From a candidate division TA06 bacterium (GTDB lineage Bacteria; Hydrothermota; DG-26; E44-bin18; JADFOU01), in NCBI GenBank assembly GCA_022562655.1, contig JADFOU010000168.1:1-5102 (forward strand): a stretch of 5,102 nucleotides of DNA, written 5' to 3'. The notes beneath the pieces were generated by a model that was given only the letters and a program-made list of their open reading frames with translations, was not told the origin of the DNA and did no database searches. Position 1 is the first letter of the stretch, and each line of letters starts with the position of its first letter. This document shows, in pieces, positions 1 to 4,587 of the stretch. The position numbers were made by a program, and so were the translations under genes.

Positions 1-722
1 ATGATGATTAGATTTTCTGTATTGACATCTTCCTGCTTATCAAGAAATTCCACTGCTCCTTTCGCGTCAAGGAGCATCCCCTGGTACATCTCCTTTGAAA
101 ACTTCCGAAAATCAAGGGTTTTCTCTCCCATCTTTATACTCTCCCCATGACCCCGAAGATCAATAGTAAGAACACCGTATTCAATTTTCTGGAGTTTCTT
201 CGCAAAGGCGTCCCAGTCGCCACGATTCCTACTGAGCATGTGAAGGAGAATTATTACAGTTTTATTCTCACCATGATTCGGATAAAAACTCCCCCTAACT
301 TGAACATTGTCTTCGGTTAAGAAATCAACCTCTTTATCCTTAATTACAATTACCCCGAAATTTCCGTCTATAACTGAAGCAGTCAAAGAGAAATTCACTT
401 CAGTTGTTTGATTATTTGTGACTTTAACATTGTCTACCCTGCTGTCTTTATACCCGATCATTCTCGCCTGTATTGAATAGGTTCCGGGAATTAAATTGTC
501 AATTACATAGAAACCTTCCTCATCGGTTAATACTCCTAGGTTTTCGGGTAATACTCCTAGGTTTATTGTTGATTTCCATATTGCGGTGATATTAACCAAT
601 TGAATCGGATGGCCAGTCTCTTCATCCACAACCCTCCCCGAAATCTTCCCCGTCTCTCCCGCCATCAATGACGAAGCAATGACAAGAGAAAGAAAGAAGA
701 GGGTTGTTACGATCCATTTCAT
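1..722 (-). CDS. Secreted alpha/beta-hydrolase with N-terminal carboxypeptidase-regulatory-like domain (C-terminus beyond window)
   Basis: The first 240 residues are visible; the frame is open to the left edge, so the C-terminal part is missing. Residues 1-21 are a Sec signal peptide (MKWIVTTLFFLSLVIASSLM, then AG). Residues 25-115 look like a carboxypeptidase regulatory-like beta-sandwich: G-x-I-S-G-R-V-V-D near 25-33, then TDEEGFYVIDNLIPGTYSI, then a strand ending in EVNFSL. Residues ~120-240 look like the start of an alpha/beta hydrolase: VQVRGSFYPN, an oxyanion-region strand VIILLHMLSRNRGDW, and GVLTIDLRGHGES, the classic strand 4 motif. The nucleophile elbow (GxSxG) should follow NLII at 240 but falls outside the window, so catalysis cannot be confirmed. 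The ATG at 722-720 has GAGGA about 8 nt upstream and lies 22 bases past the preceding stop, which suggests co-transcription with the TlpA-like genes. Base composition is AT-richer than dsbD. The substrate is unknown; esterase or peptidase activity is possible. Confidence 0.82.
   Translation of the reverse strand, partial: MKWIVTTLFFLSLVIASSLMAGETGKISGRVVDEETGHPIQLVNITAIWKSTINLGVLPENLGVLTDEEGFYVIDNLIPGTYSIQARMIGYKDSRVDNVKVTNNQTTEVNFSLTASVIDGNFGVIVIKDKEVDFLTEDNVQVRGSFYPNHGENKTVIILLHMLSRNRGDWDAFAKKLQKIEYGVLTIDLRGHGESIKMGEKTLDFRKFSKEMYQGMLLDAKGAVEFLDKQEDVNTENLII
528..569 (-). repeat. In-frame tandem 21-bp duplication in the hydrolase gene
   Basis: Two adjacent 21-bp units (528-548 and 549-569) share a 16-base identical core, taatactcctaggttt, at 528-543 and 549-564. 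On the minus strand they encode NLGVLPE and NLGVLTD, seven codons each, so the frame is kept. The duplicated segment lies in the loop just before the TDEEGFY strand of the carboxypeptidase-regulatory-like domain, where extra length is likely to be tolerated. Confidence 0.85.
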
Positions 723-744
723 CTTGACTTCCTCTTCTTTCCTT

Positions 745-1320
745 TCAACCCTTCAGTCCTAACAGGGTTCTGATATCTTTTTCGAAGACCTCTTTGGGTC
801 TGAATCCCCTATATTTCTTATAGATTCGATGATTTTTATCCAAGATGAATGTGGTAGGAATGGAACGGATCGGTCCATACTCCTGCTGGACCTTCCCATC
901 ATCCATTAAGAGGGTATAGTTGACCTCATATTTTTCGGCGAAGGACTTCACCACCTCTGGTCCCCCTTTATCCAGAGAGATCCCCACCATTTCGAACCCC
1001 TTCTTCCCATACTGGTCATACAATTCAACGAAGTCAGGAATCTCTTTCCGGCAGGGTCCACACCAGGTCGCCCAGAAGTCCACGATAATCACTTTCTTCT
1101 TCTTGAAATCGAAGAGTTTCACCTCTTTCCCATCGAGATCGGCAAGGACAAACGCTGGTGCCTTGGGCAATCCTTCCTCTTCTTTTGTCTCCCTGACCTC
1201 TTGTTTCCCTCCACAACCGAGAATCAGTAGACAGTAGAGAGTCGGTAGTAGGTAGGGTAACCTCCCTCGTCTCCCAAAAGACAAGAGACGATACTGACTT
1301 GGAATCATGAAGTTCTTCAT
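745..1320 (-). CDS. TlpA/ResA-like thioredoxin lipoprotein, downstream paralogue
   Basis: A periplasmic, lipid-anchored thioredoxin-fold oxidoreductase of 191 residues. The leader ends in a lipobox-like ILGC with the lipid cysteine at 36. The thioredoxin domain runs from ~57 to the end. It starts with the APAFVLADLDGK entry strand typical of TlpA/ResA/AhpC-TSA-type proteins. It then has the active site WATWCGPC (C87, C90), VGISLD, and the cis-proline loop SIPTTF (P155). All key residues are present, so a working dithiol reductase is likely. The ATG at 1320 is chosen because AAGGAG (1332-1327) sits 6 nt upstream. An in-frame ATG at 1350 would add ten Lys/Arg-rich residues but has only a weak upstream site. 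About 70% identical to the neighbour at 1373-1885 across the domain, so this is a tandem duplicate. The leader is longer than its paralogue's (36 against 22 residues) and partly encoded by repeat-like DNA. Likely electron donor: the DsbD encoded upstream. Clients unknown; cytochrome c maturation is one family role, but no ccm gene is in view. Confidence 0.9.
   Translation of the reverse strand: MKNFMIPSQYRLLSFGRRGRLPYLLPTLYCLLILGCGGKQEVRETKEEEGLPKAPAFVLADLDGKEVKLFDFKKKKVIIVDFWATWCGPCRKEIPDFVELYDQYGKKGFEMVGISLDKGGPEVVKSFAEKYEVNYTLLMDDGKVQQEYGPIRSIPTTFILDKNHRIYKKYRGFRPKEVFEKDIRTLLGLKG
1225..1291 (-). repeat. Low-complexity repeat and small inverted repeat inside the lipoprotein leader
   Basis: On the + strand, the 7-mer cagtaga occurs twice in tandem (1225-1231, 1232-1238) and is followed by a degenerate gtagtaggtaggg tract. 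Next to this, a 7-bp inverted repeat tcgtctc (1267-1273) / gagacga (1285-1291) encloses an 11-nt loop. The block encodes much of the leader of the thioredoxin gene (FGRRGRLPYLLPTLYCLL). The upstream paralogue has no equivalent sequence. It resembles the short intergenic repeats common in environmental genomes, but no second full copy is present in this window. Confidence 0.5.
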
Positions 1321-1326
1321 TTTCTT

Positions 1327-1332
1327 CTCCTT
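1327..1332 (-). promoter_or_regulatory. Ribosome binding site that sets the 1320 start
   Basis: AAGGAG is read on the minus strand, 6 nt before the ATG at 1320-1318. It lies inside the longer frame that could start at 1350, and favours the internal ATG because the outer ATG has only a weak AGGG-like match upstream. Confidence 0.6.
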
Positions 1333-1372
1333 TCTTTTGTTCTTCCTCATGTGGAACCCTACAAATAAGATT

Positions 1373-1885
1373 TCACCCCTTTCCTAGTAGGGTCTTAATA
1401 TCCTTTTCAAAGACATCCTTGCTTCGGTATCCTCGGTATTTCTTATAGATCTTCCGGTTTCGATCCAGAACAAAGGTGGTGGGTATGCTGGTAATCCCCC
1501 CATAGTCTTGAATCACTTTATTCGTATACATCAAAAGGGGATAATTGACATTGTATTTGCTTGCAAAATTCTTCACCTTCTCCTCAGCACCCGTTCCCTG
1601 ATCCAAAGAGATCCCCACAATTTCCACATCCTTTTGATATTGGTTATAAAACTCTACCAATTGGGGGATCTCCCACCGGCAGGGTCCGCACCAGGTCGCC
1701 CAGAAGTTCAGAATGACCACTTTCTTCTTTTTAAAATCGGAGAGTTTCACCTCTTTTCCGTTCAAATCCTTTAATACAAACTCAGGTGCCTTCTCACCAC
1801 TTCCACTCTCTAACTTCCCACATCCAGACATGAGACCGGAAGCAAGAAGCAAGAATGAGAGCACTATTTGGACTCGTCGAAACAT
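1373..1885 (-). CDS. TlpA/ResA-like thioredoxin lipoprotein, upstream paralogue
   Basis: A 170-residue periplasmic thioredoxin-fold lipoprotein. Residues 1-21 form a compact lipoprotein signal peptide (MFRRVQIVLSFLLLASGLMS, then G) with C22 as the lipidated cysteine; the -3 position is Met, slightly off the usual lipobox. A short Gly/Ser-rich linker leads to the domain at ~33 (APEFVLKDLNGK). The active site is WATWCGPC (C66, C69), the cis-Pro is P135 in SIPTTF, and the C-terminus is a helix ending TLLGKG. The ATG at 1885 is preceded by GAGGAG only 3 nt away; GAGG within it gives a 5-nt spacing. The stop lies 52 bases before the start chosen for the next paralogue (22 before its alternative start), so they are probably one transcript. 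Upstream, 105 bases separate it from dsbD. Expected role: receives electrons from DsbD and reduces periplasmic protein thiols. Which client each duplicate serves cannot be told from sequence. Confidence 0.92.
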   Translation of the reverse strand: MFRRVQIVLSFLLLASGLMSGCGKLESGSGEKAPEFVLKDLNGKEVKLSDFKKKKVVILNFWATWCGPCRWEIPQLVEFYNQYQKDVEIVGISLDQGTGAEEKVKNFASKYNVNYPLLMYTNKVIQDYGGITSIPTTFVLDRNRKIYKKYRGYRSKDVFEKDIKTLLGKG

Positions 1886-1938
1886 CTACTCCTCAAGTAA
1901 TTGGTAATTTGTTGAATGGTCATTCGTAAATAGTGAAA

Positions 1939-1962
1939 TCCTGACCTGTCGTCAGGACAGGT
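1939..1962. repeat. Two overlapping, mutually exclusive inverted repeats in the dsbD-tlpA spacer
   Basis: Inverted repeat A: tcctgac (1939-1945) / gtcagga (1951-1957) with a 5-nt loop. Inverted repeat B: acctgtc (1944-1950) / gacaggt (1956-1962) with a 5-nt loop. The right half of A's left arm and A's loop form the left arm of B, so only one 7-bp hairpin can form at a time. No U-run follows on the minus strand, so it does not look like a simple terminator. It could be an attenuator, an RNA-processing site or a dispersed palindromic repeat. It is the main content of the 105-base gap 1886-1990; no gene is seen there. Confidence 0.7.
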
Positions 1963-1990
1963 TTAACCATATAATCATTTATCCAAGAAG

Positions 1991-3865
1991 TTAGTCATAA
2001 GCAAGGGCTCCTTCCATCTTCTCTAAAAATTCCTCGGCCTTCAGAAATCCGACGAATCGCAATTCCTCAATCTCTTCCCCTCGGGGACTCAAGAAAACCA
2101 CAGTGGGAACGCCTCGGATATCGTACTTCTCCCTGAGTGAATTGACTTCAGGGGAGCCAGCCTTTGTAAAATCCGCCTTCACTGTGAGAAAACCCCCTGA
2201 TTTTTCAACAACATCTGGAGAAGAGAAGGTGAGCAAGTCCAGTTCCTTACACGGCAAGCACCAGTCTGCAGAGAAATCTATGATGACGGGTTTCCCCTCC
2301 ACTTTGGCCGACTGGATCAGTTTCTCATCGTAGGACTGCCAATGGATCCCCTCCTCTGAAGGACTGGACAGGAAGACGTGACCCGGAGCGAGAAGGAGCC
2401 AGACCCCCGAGGCAAACCCTGCGAGACCCGTGGACTTTTTGATGGTCTGAAACACCCTCCCTTGACCCTCAGAGTGCTCAAGCCATCCAAGGTAGAGACC
2501 TGAGGAGAGGGCGAGAATGGAGAGGGATGACCAGTAAATCTTGTCGGGAAGAAGGGGTTCCAGGAAGTAGATCGCCATGGCAATGAGGACAAAACCAAAG
2601 ATCCTCTCCATCCAAACCAGCCAAGCACCGGAACGGGGAAGTTTTCTGATGCTGCCAGAGAGGGTGCCGAGAATAAGGAAGGGAAGCCCCAACCCCATGG
2701 CTAAGGTGAAAAAGAGGGAGAACCCGAGGAGAGGATTGGCTTTTTCCCCGACAAAAGTGAGGAGTCCCAGGACGAAGGGACCTACACAGGGCGCCGCCAC
2801 AAAGCCCACGGTGAGACCCATGAAGAAGACACCGACGACCCCCTCTTTTCCGCTTCTACTGAGTTTCGTAAGAAAATCGGGGAGTCGAATGGAATAGAGC
2901 CCAAACATACTCAAGGAAAGTGTGACCAGAACAAGAGCGATAAAGAGGAGGGCCAAGGGGTTCTGCAAGGCGTTCCCCAGGAGGGAGCCCGTGGTTGCGG
3001 CAACCACCCCCAGGATAGAATAGGTGACCGCCATCCCCAGAACATAGAGGATGGCAAGGAGGAAGGTCTTGCGGGTGGACCCTCCGCTTTGACCCCCGAA
3101 ATAACTGACCGTGATGGGGATGAGGGGATAGACGCAGGGGGTGAGGTTGAGGGCCAGACCCCCCAGAAAGACAAAGAAGAAGGTGATCAGGAGCCCTCTC
3201 TCTCGGAAAAGGTTGCTGACCACACTTCCTTCAAGACGGCCTCCCCCAGGAGGAGAGGAGTCACCGAAACCCAGAGCCGCGAAAACCTCGCTGTGGACAC
3301 GGTTTATGGACTCATCATAACCCACCACCTGAAGAGGGATATTGAACTCGATCTCTGTAGGAATCAAACAGATCTCATCATTACAGGCCTGGTATGTCAG
3401 GGTTACCCGAATAGTCTTCTCCCCAGGGGGGATCTCTTTATCCAGAATTGCCGAAAGACCCAGAAGAACCTTCCCCTCATACAGGGCCATCTTCTCCGGG
3501 GAGAAGGAGAGCGTTTTCACAAGTGGCTTGGGATAAAGAATCTCACCGAAAGAGACCCCCTCCAAGGGTTCAAGGGCAAGTTCTGTTGGGATATAAAGGT
3601 CATCTAAGGGCTTGTGGGCGTTGATGTGCCAGGTTGGGGAAACCTCCACAATGACAGCGATCTGAAACTCGCTTCCCACAGGGATTTTGTCCAATGAGAC
3701 AACCCCTTTCGCCTTGACGATCTCTTTCTCACCACTGAACTGGCCGAAGGAGAGGGGAGGTGAAAGAAAAGTGAAAAGTATGAGGCGGAAAAGTAGGCCT
3801 CTGTAGAGATATTTTTTACTTTTTAGAGACAAAAAACCCTCCTTTGCGACGAATACCTTTTTCAT
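1991..3865 (-). CDS. dsbD: DsbD, thiol:disulfide interchange transmembrane protein
   Basis: Inner-membrane protein that moves electrons from cytoplasmic thioredoxin to periplasmic thiol proteins. At 624 residues it has the full three-domain layout. After a signal peptide (~1-42), the periplasmic alpha domain (~48-182) carries the C161-x4-C166 pair in YQACNDEIC. The membrane domain (~225-500) has about eight helices with its two redox cysteines in LTPCVYPL (C244) and AAPCVGPF (C360). The C-terminal thioredoxin-like gamma domain (~510-624) carries ADWCLPC (C536, C539) and cis-Pro in GVPT (P587). All six redox cysteines expected from E. coli DsbD are present. The ATG at 3865 has AAGG 7 nt upstream and a consensus promoter just before it. 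A second plausible start is TTG at 3832, with AAGGAGG 5 nt upstream, which would give a more ordinary signal peptide. The two TlpA-like lipoproteins downstream are its probable electron acceptors. Confidence 0.96.
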   Translation of the reverse strand: MKKVFVAKEGFLSLKSKKYLYRGLLFRLILFTFLSPPLSFGQFSGEKEIVKAKGVVSLDKIPVGSEFQIAVIVEVSPTWHINAHKPLDDLYIPTELALEPLEGVSFGEILYPKPLVKTLSFSPEKMALYEGKVLLGLSAILDKEIPPGEKTIRVTLTYQACNDEICLIPTEIEFNIPLQVVGYDESINRVHSEVFAALGFGDSSPPGGGRLEGSVVSNLFRERGLLITFFFVFLGGLALNLTPCVYPLIPITVSYFGGQSGGSTRKTFLLAILYVLGMAVTYSILGVVAATTGSLLGNALQNPLALLFIALVLVTLSLSMFGLYSIRLPDFLTKLSRSGKEGVVGVFFMGLTVGFVAAPCVGPFVLGLLTFVGEKANPLLGFSLFFTLAMGLGLPFLILGTLSGSIRKLPRSGAWLVWMERIFGFVLIAMAIYFLEPLLPDKIYWSSLSILALSSGLYLGWLEHSEGQGRVFQTIKKSTGLAGFASGVWLLLAPGHVFLSSPSEEGIHWQSYDEKLIQSAKVEGKPVIIDFSADWCLPCKELDLLTFSSPDVVEKSGGFLTVKADFTKAGSPEVNSLREKYDIRGVPTVVFLSPRGEEIEELRFVGFLKAEEFLEKMEGALAYD

Positions 3866-3887
3866 CGCAAACCTTCAAATTTTTAAC

Positions 3888-3916
3888 ATTATATTACCGA
3901 TTCTGGGGTATGTCAA
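3888..3916 (-). promoter_or_regulatory. Perfect-consensus sigma70-type promoter for dsbD
   Basis: On the minus strand TTGACA (3916-3911) is followed by a 17-nt spacer and TATAAT (3893-3888). Both hexamers and the spacing match the housekeeping consensus exactly. Transcription would start near 3881, leaving a leader of about 15 nt containing the AAGG ribosome binding site before the ATG at 3865. This makes dsbD the likely first gene of its own transcript and argues for strong, constitutive expression unless an operator overlaps. No clear operator was seen. Confidence 0.85.
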
Positions 3917-3940
3917 GGGGGAGATGGACCCTCTATGAAG

Positions 3941-4021
3941 TTGGTTGTTAAGTACATGGAAAGTGGAAATTGGACACCATCACCAAAAACTAATTTCTAA
4001 TTTCCAGTTGCTAACGACCAA
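3941..4021. repeat. Imperfect inverted repeat in the gap upstream of dsbD
   Basis: The outer arms are ttggttgtta (3941-3950) and taacgaccaa (4012-4021), complementary except for one T-G wobble. The inner arms are tggaaatt (3964-3971) and aatttcca (3999-4006), perfectly complementary. The right side also contains taatttc twice in tandem (3991-3997, 3998-4004). This is most of the 130-base AT-rich stretch between the Cys/His-protein stop and the dsbD promoter. It could be a degraded mobile or dispersed repeat, or a transcript-end structure; no U-run supports a classic terminator. Just right of it, the 8-base palindrome cctgcagg lies at 4031-4038. Confidence 0.45.
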
Positions 4022-4046
4022 GTTCTAATTCCTGCAGGCTTTGAAC

Positions 4047-4517
4047 TCAGTACTTGCTCTTACGTTCGTGCTTATGTTCTGCGGCCAAGCCCATCACATT
4101 GCAGTGTTCACACCAGGCCATCTCCACCCACTTCCCCTCTTCCTCCTCTACTTCATAACTTTTGAGATCAATATATTGGGCTTGAGGAAAAAGGTCCCCC
4201 TTCACCTTTATCCGCTTTCCATGAACCCCCTCGCCCTTGATCAACTGAACGGAACGGTCGTTCTCCACAAAGGTGTAGAGACGTCCCTCTTTGTCCATGA
4301 GCCCGTGCTTGTGACCGTAGATCTTACACGCGGAGTGGGCACCCTCGGCCTTCTTCAACTGACAGCCAATGCAGACCGCCTTTCCTTCAAGGGTGATATC
4401 CCTCTTCGCCTGGCTCTTCTTCTCAGCCTTCACATCCTTCTCTCCACTCCACACCAATCCTGCAACAGCGAGGGCTAAAACCAAAACAAAAATTCCCCAC
4501 CCATCTCTTTTCGTCAT
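4047..4517 (-). CDS. Secreted or membrane-anchored Cys/His-rich protein, function unknown
   Basis: A 156-residue protein I do not recognise by name. Residues 1-25 are a signal peptide or N-terminal anchor (TKRDGWGIFVLVLALAVAG). After a charged linker, ~40-122 looks like a small beta-barrel-type domain with the pattern C49-x2-C52, H61-x2-C64, then GHKHGL (H69, H71). It continues with LYTFVENDRS and a GKRIKVKGDLFP strand that reads like an OB-fold edge. A Glu-rich linker leads to a C-terminal AWCEHCN (C136, C139), with H148 and H150 near the end. There is no CxxCH, so c-type haem is not indicated; metal binding or a redox disulfide is plausible. The start is ATG at 4517, 8 nt after AAGGAGG. A GTG at 4526 overlaps that site and is rejected. 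The protein sits between an anti-sigma-like gene and dsbD, so it may be a DsbD/TlpA-pathway client (inference). Confidence 0.85.
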   Translation of the reverse strand: MTKRDGWGIFVLVLALAVAGLVWSGEKDVKAEKKSQAKRDITLEGKAVCIGCQLKKAEGAHSACKIYGHKHGLMDKEGRLYTFVENDRSVQLIKGEGVHGKRIKVKGDLFPQAQYIDLKSYEVEEEEGKWVEMAWCEHCNVMGLAAEHKHERKSKY

Positions 4518-4522
4518 CGTCT

Positions 4523-4532
4523 TCACCTCCTT
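4523..4532 (-). promoter_or_regulatory. Near-perfect Shine-Dalgarno site
   Basis: AAGGAGGTGA on the minus strand is fully complementary to the usual 3' end of bacterial 16S rRNA. Measured from its AAGGAGG core, 8 nt separate it from the ATG at 4517-4515. It fixes the start of the Cys/His-rich protein and predicts high translation. Confidence 0.85.
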
Positions 4533-4552
4533 TCTTTTTTAAGATTGAATAA

Positions 4553-4575
4553 TAGGCGCCCGACTCGGACGCCTA
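4553..4575. repeat. 23-nt imperfect palindrome between two genes
   Basis: The outer arms taggcg (4553-4558) and cgccta (4570-4575) and the inner arms ccga (4560-4563) and tcgg (4565-4568) pair around one central base, with a single mismatch (4559/4569). Ten of eleven pairs match. It lies 12 bases after the anti-sigma-like stop and 35 bases before the next start. On the minus strand TTATT follows but no clean U-run, so it may be an attenuator, an mRNA-stabilising structure or a REP-like dispersed palindrome. Confidence 0.65.
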
Positions 4576-4587
4576 CCCTACATCTCT

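Noticed and set aside
920..1237. A 105-codon open frame on the + strand opposite the thioredoxin gene
   Set aside because: The minus frame has an intact thioredoxin active site and lipobox; the + frame is a shadow.
1225..1238. CRISPR-like or phase-variable repeat array
   Set aside because: Only two 7-bp units without spacers; a 7-bp unit change would shift the frame, but two copies are too few to claim phase variation.
3089..3607. A 172-codon open frame on the + strand antisense to dsbD
   Set aside because: It lies wholly opposite a strongly supported gene, has no ribosome binding site I can see, and its product is a charged, low-complexity sequence with no domain or signal.
4041..4478. A 145-codon open frame on the + strand
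   Set aside because: It mirrors the Cys/His protein gene, which has a signal peptide, motifs and a strong ribosome binding site; the + product shows no recognisable pattern.
4047..4517. c-type haem binding by the Cys/His protein
   Set aside because: The CxxC pairs are followed by Gln (CIGCQ) and Asn (CEHCN), not His, so CxxCH is absent.
4524..4526. GTG as the start of the Cys/His protein
   Set aside because: It overlaps the ribosome binding site itself; the ATG at 4517 has the correct spacing.
4553..4575. Rho-independent terminator
   Set aside because: The hairpin is good but neither side has a proper run of T after the stem, so I list it only as a palindrome.
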